Numbered from the stretch's first letter, positions 16,052-25,111 are shown. The stretch is 64,000 nucleotides of DNA from SLRI01 sp036796215 (GCA_036796215.1 DAIRDJ010000001.1:29613-93612); one strand, 5' to 3'. Numbers and translations: made by a program. Notes: generated from the letters alone by a model not told the origin.

Positions 16052-17598
16052 TCGGCCGCCTCGCGCTGCCAGGGCTCGAGGTTGTCGAGAAAGCGCTTCG
16101 CGTCCAGGGCGATCGCCTGCTTGCGGTCGTCCGTCATCCGCTCGAGTGTCTTGAAGATCGGCCCCATGCGCGGGTTGCGGCCGAGCCGCTCGCGATTCTC
16201 GATCATGAAGTTCCAGTAGAGATAGTTGAACGGGCAGGCATCCGGCCCGAGTTTTTTCTTCACATCGTAGCGGCACGAGGCACAGAAGTTCGACATCTTG
16301 TCGATGTAGTTGCCGGACGCGGCGTAGGGCTTCGAGCCCAGATAGCCGCCGTCGGCGTGCATCACCATGCCGAGCGTGTTGGGGAGCTCGACCCATTCGA
16401 AGGCATCGGCGTAGACCGCGAGATACCAGGTGCAGATCTCTTCCGGCACAACGCCTGCCAAGAGTGCAAAGTTGCCGGTGACCATCAGCCGCTGGATGTG
16501 GTGCGACAGCGCCTCGCGTTTGGTCTGGCCGATGGCATGCGCCATGCAACGCATTTCGGTCTCGCCGGTCCAGTAGAAGGCCGGCAGACGGCGCCGGTTG
16601 CCGAGGCCGTTGAGCGTGGCGTAGTCCGGCATCTTCAGCCAGTAGACGCCGCGCACGAACTCGCGCCAGCCGAGGATCTGGCGGATGAAGCCCTCGACCG
16701 CGTTGAGCGGCAGCCGGCGCTCGCGATGCGCATCCAGCACCGCCTCGCAGACCTCGCGCGGGGTGAGCAGGCCGCAGTTGATGTACTGCGACAGGCTCGA
16801 ATGGAACAGCCAGTCCTCGCCGTCGACCATGGCGTCCTGGTGGTCGCCGAAGTCCGCGAGCGCCGTCTTGACGAAATGCGCCAGGGCACGGCGGGCGTCG
16901 CGGCGGCTGACGGCGAACCAGAAGGGCTCGATATCGCCGAACCGATTGCCGAAGCGACGGCCGACGAGGGCGAGCACCTCCCTGGTCGTGTCGTCCGGGG
17001 TGAAGCGCATCGGCCGCGGGAAGTCGGTGCCGGGATCCACCGCCTTGCGGTTCAGGGCATCGTAGTTCCAGCGGCCGCCTTCGGGCTCGCCGTTCTCGTC
17101 CATCAGCCAGCCGGTGCGCTCGCGCATCCAGCGGTAGAAGAGCTCCATCCGCAGCTGCTTCTTGCCGCGCGCCCAGTTCTCGAAGTCGCGGATGGAGCAG
17201 AGAAAGCGATCGTCGGGGCGGATCTCGACCGCGACCCCGAACGCCTTCTCCCAGCCACGGATGTCGTCGAGAACCCGGTATTCCCCAGGCTCGGTGACGA
17301 TGACCCGGTCAGCTTTCAGGTCACGGACGGCCCGTTCGATCTCGCCGCGCAAGCTGCCGGTATTGGCCCGATCGTCCAGCTGGACATAGCGAACCTTGAC
17401 CCCGTCCGCCGCCAGTTCGGCCGCGAAATGGCGCATCGCCGCGAACAGGAACGCGATCTTTTTGGGGTGATGCGGGACGTAGGCGGTCTCGGCCGCCACC
17501 TCGGCCAGCAGCACCACGTCGCCGTTCGACAGGTCAGCAACCGCCGAGAGCTCAGGGCTGAGCTGATCGGCGAAGACCAGGCGGATCGCACGGGTCAA
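16048..17598 (-). CDS. Iron-sulphur bacterial cryptochrome/(6-4) photolyase (PhrB/CryB type)
   Basis: A 516-residue photolyase of the FeS-BCP class, repairing (6-4) photoproducts or acting as a blue-light sensor. Four cysteines that hold a 4Fe-4S cluster are present at C351 (EMRCMAH), C439 and C442 (FCASC) and C455 (DACPF), each exactly one residue beyond C350, C438, C441 and C454 of Agrobacterium PhrB as I recall them. The N-terminus (RLVFADQLSPE) is the antenna domain for the lumazine cofactor; the FAD domain is C-terminal. Its start overlaps the stop of the upstream exported protein by four bases. Through the promoter at 18329 it is probably under RpoE, like the photolyase of Rhodobacter. 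Confidence 0.93.
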   Translation of the reverse strand: MTRAIRLVFADQLSPELSAVADLSNGDVVLLAEVAAETAYVPHHPKKIAFLFAAMRHFAAELAADGVKVRYVQLDDRANTGSLRGEIERAVRDLKADRVIVTEPGEYRVLDDIRGWEKAFGVAVEIRPDDRFLCSIRDFENWARGKKQLRMELFYRWMRERTGWLMDENGEPEGGRWNYDALNRKAVDPGTDFPRPMRFTPDDTTREVLALVGRRFGNRFGDIEPFWFAVSRRDARRALAHFVKTALADFGDHQDAMVDGEDWLFHSSLSQYINCGLLTPREVCEAVLDAHRERRLPLNAVEGFIRQILGWREFVRGVYWLKMPDYATLNGLGNRRRLPAFYWTGETEMRCMAHAIGQTKREALSHHIQRLMVTGNFALLAGVVPEEICTWYLAVYADAFEWVELPNTLGMVMHADGGYLGSKPYAASGNYIDKMSNFCASCRYDVKKKLGPDACPFNYLYWNFMIENRERLGRNPRMGPIFKTLERMTDDRKQAIALDAKRFLDNLEPWQREAAE

Positions 17599-18299
17599 GT
17601 GCTGCTCGACTCGCCCGGGCGGAAGGAGAGGAAGCGATAGGCCTCGGCATTGGTCAGCCGGTAGTCGATCCGCGAACCATCGGACGCGGCGAACCCGAGC
17701 TTCACCCAGCGATCGTCGTGGTACCAGAGGTCGACATCCAGGTCACCGCGGACCTCGAACCGCTCGGCTTCGACCATCTCGCCCGCCGCTTCGATCCGCT
17801 CGCTGCCGCGGGCGTTCACCTGGCTCTCGACGATCCGCCCGTTCTGCGTATCGATCCAGCGATTGCGCGCCATGAAGTTGCGGTGCCAGTAGGTGGTCGG
17901 CAGCATCGAAACCGGCAACTCGAGCTTGCCCTCGCTGCCCTGGACGATCAGCTGCCCGTCGTCGCGTCTGGCCTCGACCGAATGCCGGGTACCGTTGTCG
18001 TTGGTCCGGCTCTTGAACCCCAGGAGCTCACTCGCCTCCCACTGTTCGCGGTTGCGGTGCTCGTAGCGGTAGGCGGTGATAAAGGCGAACCGAACCCTGA
18101 GCTCGATATCGATGTCGACCGTCAGCCGCTCACCGTCCTGGTTGAAGCTCAAGACATGGTAGCCGATCTCGCTGCCGTTGCGAAACACCTCGAAGCGGAG
18201 CTCACCGCTGTTCGTATTCGCCCGGGTCGCGCGCGTACCAACCATCCCCATTCCAACCAACAATCCAGCACTCTGCCGCAGAAAATGCCGCCGCAGCAT
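17595..18299 (-). CDS. Exported protein of unknown function (DUF6134-like), first gene of photolyase operon
   Basis: A 234-residue protein with an export signal (MLRRHFLRQSAGLLVGMG); the paired arginines before a hydrophobic core look Tat-like but the motif is imperfect. The mature part is a series of beta strands, starting ELRFEVFRNGSEIGYHVLSF and ending RIDYRLTNAEAYRFLSF, as in the DUF6134 group, a barrel-like family without known function. AGGAG precedes ATG 18299. Only about 30 bases separate it from the sigma-E -10 element, so it is the promoter-proximal gene of an operon with photolyase, SDR and NTF2-like genes. A periplasmic lipid- or oxidant-related role is inference. Confidence 0.82.
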   Translation of the reverse strand: MLRRHFLRQSAGLLVGMGMVGTRATRANTNSGELRFEVFRNGSEIGYHVLSFNQDGERLTVDIDIELRVRFAFITAYRYEHRNREQWEASELLGFKSRTNDNGTRHSVEARRDDGQLIVQGSEGKLELPVSMLPTTYWHRNFMARNRWIDTQNGRIVESQVNARGSERIEAAGEMVEAERFEVRGDLDVDLWYHDDRWVKLGFAASDGSRIDYRLTNAEAYRFLSFRPGESSST

Positions 18300-18328
18300 G
18301 ATAACTCACTCCTATTCGCGTTCGAACA

Positions 18329-18357
18329 GGTTACGCAGAGCCGCTGCTCCGGGATCA
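18329..18357 (-). promoter_or_regulatory. RpoE (sigma-E/ChrR type) promoter of the photolyase operon
   Basis: On the minus strand the -35 element TGATCC (18357-18352) is followed by an 18-base spacer and TAACC (18333-18329), with CG just before the -10. The first three bases of the -35 element are also the stop codon of the ribokinase gene. Transcription would start near 18322, giving a leader of about 23 bases that contains AGGAG before ATG 18299. Confidence 0.8.
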
Positions 18358-19269
18358 GTCGAGGGCGGCGGGCGGTGCCAACTCGTGCAGCCGCGCCTCG
18401 ATCTCGGCAGCCTTCGGCTGCGACGACTGCGCGCCCACGGCGAGACAGGCGAGCCCGGCGGCAAGGCTCGCCCGGTGCAGGGCCTCGGCCATCGGCTTCT
18501 TGGCATCGAGGGCGGCCGCCAGAACGCCGACGAAGGCGTCACCGGCGCCGGTGGTATCGACGGGCGTGATCGAGAGACTGCCGACCCGCCAGCTGCCGTC
18601 GGGCCCGACGGCGATGGCTCCTTTTGCACCGAGGGTGACGACACAGGTCAGGTTGTGCGCCTGGGCCAGCCGCCGGGCGAGATCGAGCGGCTCGCCCGAG
18701 GCGGCGTCTGCCGCCATGCGGGCTTCGATCTCGTTGACGACCAGGACGTCGAGGCTGGCCAGAACCTCGGGCATGAGCGGCCCTGCCGGTGCGAGGTTGA
18801 GGATCGTCCGGGCACCGGCGGCCTTGCCGCGAGCGAGAATGGCCGCAGTCTCGGTCATGCGGATCTCGTTCTGGCAGAGGACGGTCGTTGCCGGTCCCAG
18901 GAGGTCGTCCGGCACCTGACCGGCATGGGTGTCGAGATTGGCCCCGCTCGCCACGATGATCGCGTTCTCGCCCGCCTCGTCGACGCCGATCACGGCGATT
19001 GCCGTGGGCCGCTTCGACACGGCGAGCCGTTCGCAGTCGATGCCGGCTTCGACCAGAAGCTTGCGGACGACGGGCCCGTAGGCGTCGTCACCCAGATGGC
19101 CGATGAAGCGGGTGGCGGCCCCGGCCTTGGCGGCGGCCGCTGCCTGGTTCGAGCCCTTGCCGCCGGGCGCCATCTCGTAGGCCGGGCACAGGACGGTCTC
19201 GCCCGGTGCCGGCAGCTTTGCCACCTTCAAGAGGAGATCGGCGTTCACCGAGCCCAGGATCACCAGCAC
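18355..19269 (-). CDS. rbsK: Ribokinase
   Basis: A 304-residue PfkB-family sugar kinase that phosphorylates ribose to ribose 5-phosphate. The N-terminal signature GGKGSNQAAAAAKAG begins near residue 36 and the C-terminal one, DTTGAGDAFVG, near residue 239 holds the catalytic Asp. Length and both motifs fit ribokinase rather than fructokinase or adenosine kinase, though substrate range in this family is hard to call. It stands apart from the nucleoside operon 8 kb away, whose products (ribose or deoxyribose phosphates) belong to the same pathway. Its stop codon forms part of the -35 element of the photolyase promoter. Confidence 0.9.
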   Translation of the reverse strand: MLVILGSVNADLLLKVAKLPAPGETVLCPAYEMAPGGKGSNQAAAAAKAGAATRFIGHLGDDAYGPVVRKLLVEAGIDCERLAVSKRPTAIAVIGVDEAGENAIIVASGANLDTHAGQVPDDLLGPATTVLCQNEIRMTETAAILARGKAAGARTILNLAPAGPLMPEVLASLDVLVVNEIEARMAADAASGEPLDLARRLAQAHNLTCVVTLGAKGAIAVGPDGSWRVGSLSITPVDTTGAGDAFVGVLAAALDAKKPMAEALHRASLAAGLACLAVGAQSSQPKAAEIEARLHELAPPAALD

Positions 19270-19353
19270 GTCTTCCCCCTCCCCGTCCGCGGCACGTCTC
19301 GGCAGTCGGTATGCGGTCTGCGCCCGTCTCTGTCCAGAAGAGGCATCTGGGGT

Positions 19354-22209
19354 TCAGGTGGCGAGCTCGTCGAGGAGCCGGGCCAGCGGGACGGGGCGGC
19401 CGAACAGGTAGCCTTGCCCCTCGTTGCAGTTGAGCTCGTCGAGAAAGGCCAGCTGGCCTTCCTCCTCCACGCCCTCGGCTGTGGTCTTCTTGGCCAGGGC
19501 CTCGCTCAGACCCACGATCGCCCTGACGATCGCCCGCGCTCCCTTGTCCTGGTCCACCGCATGCACGAACGACCGATCGATCTTGATGCGGTCGAAGGGA
19601 AAGCGGTTGATATAGGCGAGCGACGAGTAGCCGGTGCCGAAATCGTCGATCGAGAGATGCACGCCGCGTGCGGCAAGCTCGGCGAGCCGGCGGCCGAGCA
19701 TCGGCAGCGCCGGATCCAGAAAGAGGCTTTCGGTGACCTCGAGCTCGAGGCGATCCGGGGCGAGGTCGTGCTTGTTGAGTGTCGATCGCACGAAATCGAC
19801 GAAACCCTGATCGCGCTTGAGCTGGACCACCGAGAGATTGATCGAGAGCCGGAGGCCGGTATCGCGCAAGGCCACGCTGGCGAGATCGGCGCAGGCCCTG
19901 GCCACCACCCAGCGACCGAGCTCGACGATCGAGCCGGTCTCCTCGGCGAGCCCGATGAAGCGGCCGGGCGGCAGGAAACCCTGCTCCGGGTGGTTCCAGC
20001 GGACCAGCGATTCGACCCCGGCCGGCCGTCGTCGGCCGAGATCGATGCGCGGCTGGTAGTGCAGCTCGAGCTCGTCCCGCGCGATGCCCTGACGGAGTGC
20101 CGCATCGAGAAGCAGGCCACCGCTCTCGTCGCCGTGCAAAGCCGGATCGAAGAAGACGACCTGATCGCGCCCACCGCTCTTGGCCCGGTACATCGCGGTG
20201 TCGGCACGGCGCAAGAGCTCGTCCGGGCTCTCGCCGTGACGGGGAAAGCAGGCGACGCCGATGCTCGCCTTGATGTCGAACCGCCGGCCATCGACGGCCA
20301 CCGGCTCCAGCAGCGTGCGCCGGTAGCGAGCGATCGCAGTTTCGACCTCCTGTCGCGTTTCGAGGTCCTCCAGGAGCAGGACGAACTCGTCCCCGCCGAT
20401 CCGCGCAATCGTGTCGGTGGCGCGTCCCTGCCTGCTGAGCCGGCTCGCGAGCTCGACCAGAACGGCATCGCCCACCGCATGGCCGAGCGCGTCGTTGATG
20501 CTTTTCAGCCGGTCGATATCGAGAAAGGCCACGACCACGAGGCGCCGCCTGCGGCGACCGCGCTCGATCGCGCTGCCCAGACGGTCGATCAACAGATAGC
20601 GGTTCGGCAGCTTGGTGAGGCCATCATGTGTCGCCCGAAACGCCACCTCGTCGAGCAGCCGCTGCTCGTCGGTAACGTCGTTGAGGGCGATGACCCAGCC
20701 ACCGCGCCGCTGCCTCTCGCCGAGCCGCCGGACGGCGGTCTTGAGGATCCGCGGGGTGCCATCCGCCGCCGTCAATGGCAAGCTGCGCCAGTCGCGTTTC
20801 AGGGCGGCCTGCCTCTCGCCGTACAGGTCGAGCAGCTCGACGGTCGCCGTCTGCACGGATCCATCCCGGCAATCGATCAGCTTGCCGATCTCCGGCGCCA
20901 CGTCGTCGAGGCGGCGGCCGATCAGGCTGTCGGCGTCGAATCCGATCAGGCGCTCCGCTGCCGGGTTGGCATAGTCGACGACCTTGCGGCCGTCCGTCGT
21001 CAAGACGGCGTCGGCGACGTTGGCCAGCGCCGTATGCGCGAGGCTGCGTGCCAGCTGCGCCCGGCGCAAGCGCTGGCCAAAAACGAGCATCGCATCGGCC
21101 GCAAGGGCGCAAAGGATGGCCGTGGCAACGCTGGCAAACGGCAGGAGAACACGCCCTGCGGCCAGGGCAGCAATGCCGATCACGATCGGGATGAGCAGTG
21201 CAAGGCCGAACATGGCCCACTGCGCACGCCCGCCGACGAGCCGCACGACCAGCCAGGGCAAGAAGGCGATGGATGTCAGCAGCATGGCAGCGAGGCGAGG
21301 CCGGCTGACCGGCGTGACCGTCTGCTCGGCGCGCAGGGCACGGATCGCAAGGGCATGGAAATAGATCGGTGGGACCATTCTCGCGGTGTCTGCCGTACCG
21401 ATATCGACCCACCCCGTGATGCCGCGCGAGGTTGCACCGACCAGCACGATCGCATCGGCGAGATCGTCGAGGATCGGGCGGTCCAGGAGATCACTCGCCG
21501 AGTAATGGCGCAGCGGCTGCGGTGCCGGCGGGATCGGCACGAGAACCGCATCCTCGCTCTCCCAGCCGAGAAAACCGGCGCCGGCCAGGGGCGCTGGAGC
21601 GCCGCGCGTTGCGGCGTCCGGCACGGCCGGTGCTGCGACCCGCTGGACGGAACGAGCGAAGGCGGGCCAATAGGCGTCGCCGACCCCGGCGCGCAGATGG
21701 AGGCGGCGCAGTCGGCCGTCCAAATCCACTTCGAGATGGCCGTGGCCGAGGGCCGCGGCACGGGTCGGCAGCTCCCCGAACGGCAGGATTTCCAAAGGTG
21801 GCAGGCCATGCTCGGGCGGTTCGGCGATCATCGGCAGGACGACGTTGCCGGCCCGGGCGATGGCTGCCTCGAGCGCCGCATCGCCAGCCGGATCGCCGGC
21901 ATCGGGTTCGGCGAACAGGACGTCGTAGCCGATCACCCGAGGCCCGGCGGTCGCCAGCCGGTCGATGAGATCGGCGTGCAACCCGCGCGGCCAGGGCCAG
22001 CGCCCGAACCGTTCCAGGCTGTGCTGGTCGATCTCGACGACGACCACGGGCGCGCCGCCGACTGCGACGAGGCGCGGGGCGAGCCGATCGAAGACCGCGA
22101 GATCGAGGTGCTCGGCGATGCCGCTTCGCTCGAGCGCCGACGCCACGATCACCACGGCCGTCATGAGGACGATGCCACGACGGAGCGACGGCACCGGCCC
22201 GAGCGGCAT
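19354..22209 (-). CDS. CHASE2-PAS-GGDEF-EAL cyclic-di-GMP protein
   Basis: A 951-residue membrane sensor for c-di-GMP turnover. A helix near residues 12-26 leads to a periplasmic CHASE2 domain (about 35-300), then three membrane helices (about 305-375), a PAS domain (about 390-515), a GGDEF domain (about 525-685) and an EAL domain (about 700-945). The cyclase motif GGDEF is intact at 605-609, with a product-inhibition site RATD at 596-599. The EAL motif reads ESL at 733-735, while Asn791, DDFG at 855-858, Lys876 and EGVE remain, so both activities are possible. Its start directly follows the stop of a LysM-FecR protein, the usual partner of CHASE2 sensors. Confidence 0.93.
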   Translation of the reverse strand: MPLGPVPSLRRGIVLMTAVVIVASALERSGIAEHLDLAVFDRLAPRLVAVGGAPVVVVEIDQHSLERFGRWPWPRGLHADLIDRLATAGPRVIGYDVLFAEPDAGDPAGDAALEAAIARAGNVVLPMIAEPPEHGLPPLEILPFGELPTRAAALGHGHLEVDLDGRLRRLHLRAGVGDAYWPAFARSVQRVAAPAVPDAATRGAPAPLAGAGFLGWESEDAVLVPIPPAPQPLRHYSASDLLDRPILDDLADAIVLVGATSRGITGWVDIGTADTARMVPPIYFHALAIRALRAEQTVTPVSRPRLAAMLLTSIAFLPWLVVRLVGGRAQWAMFGLALLIPIVIGIAALAAGRVLLPFASVATAILCALAADAMLVFGQRLRRAQLARSLAHTALANVADAVLTTDGRKVVDYANPAAERLIGFDADSLIGRRLDDVAPEIGKLIDCRDGSVQTATVELLDLYGERQAALKRDWRSLPLTAADGTPRILKTAVRRLGERQRRGGWVIALNDVTDEQRLLDEVAFRATHDGLTKLPNRYLLIDRLGSAIERGRRRRRLVVVAFLDIDRLKSINDALGHAVGDAVLVELASRLSRQGRATDTIARIGGDEFVLLLEDLETRQEVETAIARYRRTLLEPVAVDGRRFDIKASIGVACFPRHGESPDELLRRADTAMYRAKSGGRDQVVFFDPALHGDESGGLLLDAALRQGIARDELELHYQPRIDLGRRRPAGVESLVRWNHPEQGFLPPGRFIGLAEETGSIVELGRWVVARACADLASVALRDTGLRLSINLSVVQLKRDQGFVDFVRSTLNKHDLAPDRLELEVTESLFLDPALPMLGRRLAELAARGVHLSIDDFGTGYSSLAYINRFPFDRIKIDRSFVHAVDQDKGARAIVRAIVGLSEALAKKTTAEGVEEEGQLAFLDELNCNEGQGYLFGRPVPLARLLDELAT

Positions 22210-22210
22210 G

Positions 22211-23887
22211 CTAGAGCAGGATGACCAGGAGGGCGAACGGGATCAGCAAAATCGGCCACCAGCTGGCCGCCGGTACGGTGATCCGCTGCGGCGTGCTGAA
22301 GTCGGCCACAAAGCCGTCCGCCTCGATTATCTGGGCGCGGAACCAGTAGTCGCCGGGCAGCAGCCCGGGCACCACCAGCTCCGGCTCGTCGGCGGTCTGG
22401 TCGTAGAGAATATCGGCGAAGTCGGCATCGCCGCCGATCTGGAAGCGCACGCGCTGGCCGGGCTCCAAAGCGGCCAGGCGGATGGTGAAGCGGCCGCCGT
22501 CGCGCTCGGTCTCGTCGATCGCGGGCTCGGCGGGCGGGGCCAGGACCTCGAAGGTCAGCACGTCGCCCCAGGGCCCACGCCGCCCGTCGCGATCGATGGT
22601 GCCGACCCGCCAATAGTAGGTGCCGAGCGGCAGCGGGGTCGCAGGTGTGAAGGCGTTGCCGGTGAGGGTATCGGTCTCGACGGCGGGTGCCGCAAAGTCG
22701 GGATCGGTGGCAAGCGCGAAGCGATAGCCGGCGGCATCGAGGGGCTCGGTCCAGCCGAATTGTGGCAGCGGATCGCGCAGCCGGCCGTCGCGCTGCGGGG
22801 TGAGCGGGGCCGGCGGCTCCGGTCGGGCGAAGACCTCGAGCTCCCAGACCTGATCACGGCCCTCGAGCCCGTCCGGCTCGATCCCGCGCAGACGCGCGGC
22901 ATAGCGCCCATCGGGAAGATCCAGCCGGGCAGCACCGCCGGCCGGCACGACCTCCTCGACGAGCAGCGGCTGGAAACTCGGATCGGTGGCCAGGGCGAAG
23001 CGGAAGCGCTCGGCCCCTGTCAGCTCCGGCATCGGCAGCCGCAACGGCAGCCGCTCGAGGCTGGCCGGCAACTCGTCGAGCGCGGGGGGTGGCAGAAGCG
23101 GCCGCGGCGGTGCCGGCGCCTCGCCTTGCCGCGTCACGGTACCGAAGCCGCCGGTGACCCGCCTGACCGTCGCAACCGCGGCAACCTCGACCCTGCCGGT
23201 CAACACCTCGGTGGCGCTCCGCTCGCCTTGGGCGTCGAGACCGACCCGAAGGTCGGTGCCGCGCACCGAGCTCACCGCCGGCGGGGTCCAGACCTCGAAA
23301 TGCGAGCCACTGCCGGCGGCCGGCTGGACCTCGGTCTCGAGCCGGCCGCGCTCCAGCCTGAGGCGGGTGTCGACCATGCCAGTGCCACGATACTGACCGA
23401 GCCGGTCGAAGACGAGGTCACTGTCGCTGCCGAGGGTCACGGTCGAACGATCGGCGAAGCGGATGACGGCGCCGGCGCCACTCCCGGCGATCAGCCGGTC
23501 ACCGATCCGCAGCTCGGCACCGGGGGCAGCCGGCTGCTCGGCACCATCGCGCAGCAGGACGATCGGGCCGCTCAGGTCGACCAGCGTTGCCGAAGCCGGA
23601 TCGAGGCGCAGGAGCCGCAGCGGGATGTCGAGCCTGGAGCCCGGCGGGATCCCGCGCGGCTCATCGATGCCGTTGATCTCCTGAATGACGGTCCAGTTGC
23701 GCCAGTCGGCGAGATAGCGGCGCGACAAATCCCAGATATTGTCGCCCGGCCGAACGCTGTAGCGCCATACGGCATCCTGGGCGGACGCCACCCCATGACC
23801 GCCGCAGAGGAGGACAAGGGCAAGCACGGCGGTGCCCAGGCCCTGACCCCGGAACGACTTGAATTCGCGCGAGAGTTGCAACAGCAA
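22211..23887 (-). CDS. LysM and FecR domain exported protein
   Basis: A 558-residue envelope protein. A signal peptide ends near residue 36 (VASAQ). A LysM domain follows (YSVRPGDNIWDLSRRYL near residue 43), then a FecR domain (about 100-210) with SSVRGTDLRVGL. A Pro-rich linker and two or three fibronectin-like segments (FRFALATDPSF and YRFALATDPDF) come next, and a C-terminal membrane helix (WWPILLIPFALLVILL). LysM binds peptidoglycan; the protein probably senses or supports the cell wall and talks to the CHASE2 protein encoded one base downstream. The start is uncertain: TTG 23887 is the longest choice with only a weak AGAG site, and it gives a complete signal peptide. Confidence 0.85.
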   Translation of the reverse strand: MLLQLSREFKSFRGQGLGTAVLALVLLCGGHGVASAQDAVWRYSVRPGDNIWDLSRRYLADWRNWTVIQEINGIDEPRGIPPGSRLDIPLRLLRLDPASATLVDLSGPIVLLRDGAEQPAAPGAELRIGDRLIAGSGAGAVIRFADRSTVTLGSDSDLVFDRLGQYRGTGMVDTRLRLERGRLETEVQPAAGSGSHFEVWTPPAVSSVRGTDLRVGLDAQGERSATEVLTGRVEVAAVATVRRVTGGFGTVTRQGEAPAPPRPLLPPPALDELPASLERLPLRLPMPELTGAERFRFALATDPSFQPLLVEEVVPAGGAARLDLPDGRYAARLRGIEPDGLEGRDQVWELEVFARPEPPAPLTPQRDGRLRDPLPQFGWTEPLDAAGYRFALATDPDFAAPAVETDTLTGNAFTPATPLPLGTYYWRVGTIDRDGRRGPWGDVLTFEVLAPPAEPAIDETERDGGRFTIRLAALEPGQRVRFQIGGDADFADILYDQTADEPELVVPGLLPGDYWFRAQIIEADGFVADFSTPQRITVPAASWWPILLIPFALLVILL

Positions 23888-24003
23888 ACTCTATTGTAAG
23901 TTGAATTGCTCGACACCAGACCCGACACACTTTATTAGCTATCAGCGACAAAATAAAGCCCGCGCATGCTGCCTTGAGTTTTTGCAGAATGGCTGGACAG
24001 CAC

Positions 24004-24034
24004 AACGGGCAGCGGAGATGCCCCGCTGCCCGTT
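24004..24034 (-). terminator. Hairpin after rpsI, probable terminator
   Basis: A perfect 12-bp stem, AACGGGCAGCGG (24004-24015) with CCGCTGCCCGTT (24023-24034), has a 7-base loop and lies 24 bases beyond the rpsI stop. There is no U-tract on either side, so it may act with Rho or protect the transcript end. Confidence 0.6.
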
Positions 24035-24057
24035 CTCGTGAAATTGCCTGCGGTCGG

Positions 24058-24543
24058 TCAGCGCTTGGAGAACTGGAAGCTCCGGCGCGCCTTGGCCTTG
24101 CCGTACTTCTTGCGCTCCACCTCGCGCGCGTCGCGGGTGAGGAACCCGCCATGCTTGAGAGCCGGGCGCAGGCCGGGTTCGTAGTTGATCAGGGCGCGAG
24201 CGACCCCGTGCCGCACGGCACCTGCCTGACCCGAGAGGCCGCCGCCGGCGACGGAGCAGACGATGTCGTATTGCTGCAGCCGGTTGATGGCGACGAGCGG
24301 CTGGTGGATGATCATCTGCTGGGTCGGCCGCGCGAAATAGGCGGGCATCTCCTTGCCGTTGACCGTGAACCGGCCGCTGCCGGGCTTGACCCAGACGCGC
24401 GCCGCCGATTCCTTGCGCCGGCCGGTAGCATAGGCTCGGCCGAACTTGTCGATCTTCGGCTGGGCGGTCTCGACCTCGGGCTCGGCGGTGAGGCCGGGGC
24501 GGAGCTTGCCGAGGTCCTGAAGGGAGGTGACGGTTTCAGCCAT
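24058..24543 (-). CDS. rpsI: 30S ribosomal protein S9
   Basis: A 161-residue S9 protein. The core begins YATGRRKESAARVW, includes GLSGQAGAVRHGVARAL and ends with the invariant basic tail KARRSFQFSKR, whose last residues reach the ribosomal P site. An N-terminal extension of about 38 residues (MAETVTSLQDLGKL...) is typical of Rhodospirillales-type S9. Its start lies eight bases inside the end of rplM, giving the conserved rplM-rpsI operon. A 12-bp hairpin follows the stop. Confidence 0.98.
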   Translation of the reverse strand: MAETVTSLQDLGKLRPGLTAEPEVETAQPKIDKFGRAYATGRRKESAARVWVKPGSGRFTVNGKEMPAYFARPTQQMIIHQPLVAINRLQQYDIVCSVAGGGLSGQAGAVRHGVARALINYEPGLRPALKHGGFLTRDAREVERKKYGKAKARRSFQFSKR

Positions 24544-25012
24544 GCGCGGATCCGAGCTTGCGGTTCTTGGCGTTGAATGCTGCGATGTCGAGCGGTTGTG
24601 GCGCCTGGGCGGCGTGCGGATGCTCGGCCCCGGCGTAGATGTGCAGCTTCTTCAGCACCTGCCGGCCGAGTGGACCGCTCGGCACCATCCGCTTGACGGC
24701 GAGCTCGATCACCCGATCGGGGAAGCGACCGTCGAGCACCTTGTCGGCGGTGGTCCCCTTGATGCCGCCCGGATAGCCGGTGTGGCGGTAGTAGGTCTTC
24801 TGCGTCCGCTTGTTGCCGGTCAAGGCCACCTTCTCGGCGTTGACGACGACGATGTGGTCACCGCAATCCATGTGCGGGGTGAACATCGCCTTGTGCTTGC
24901 CACGCAGACGGTTGGCGACGATGGCCGCGAGCCGCCCGAGGACGAGGCCCTCGGCGTCGATCACGTACCAGTCCCGCTTGATGTCGCCGGGCTTGGCGGA
25001 ATAGGTTTTCAT
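24536..25012 (-). CDS. rplM: 50S ribosomal protein L13
   Basis: A 158-residue L13 protein, an early assembly protein of the large subunit. Typical segments are WYVIDAEGLVLGRLA, GDHIVVVNAEKVALTGNK, YYRHTGYPGG and the basic GPLGRQVLKKLHIYAG. It starts MKTYSAKPGDIKRDW, as in other alphaproteobacteria. It is the first gene of the rplM-rpsI operon. The 168-base region upstream holds the promoter and a weak terminator of the preceding MFS gene; I saw no clear L13 leader regulatory structure. Confidence 0.98.
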   Translation of the reverse strand: MKTYSAKPGDIKRDWYVIDAEGLVLGRLAAIVANRLRGKHKAMFTPHMDCGDHIVVVNAEKVALTGNKRTQKTYYRHTGYPGGIKGTTADKVLDGRFPDRVIELAVKRMVPSGPLGRQVLKKLHIYAGAEHPHAAQAPQPLDIAAFNAKNRKLGSAHG

Positions 25013-25111
25013 CGGTTCAACTGCTCAGCTGCTGCAGCCGGCTTCACCATACGGCGTCGATCACGCGGTGCTGGACCACGAGGGCATCGGCGGTGAAGGC
25101 TGGCGGACGAC

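Noticed and set aside
18178..22224. A 1348-codon open frame on the plus strand
   Set aside because: It lies antisense to ribokinase and the CHASE2-GGDEF-EAL gene, which have full family motifs. Its translation is Arg/Gly/Asp-rich without domains, as expected for an antisense frame in GC-rich DNA.
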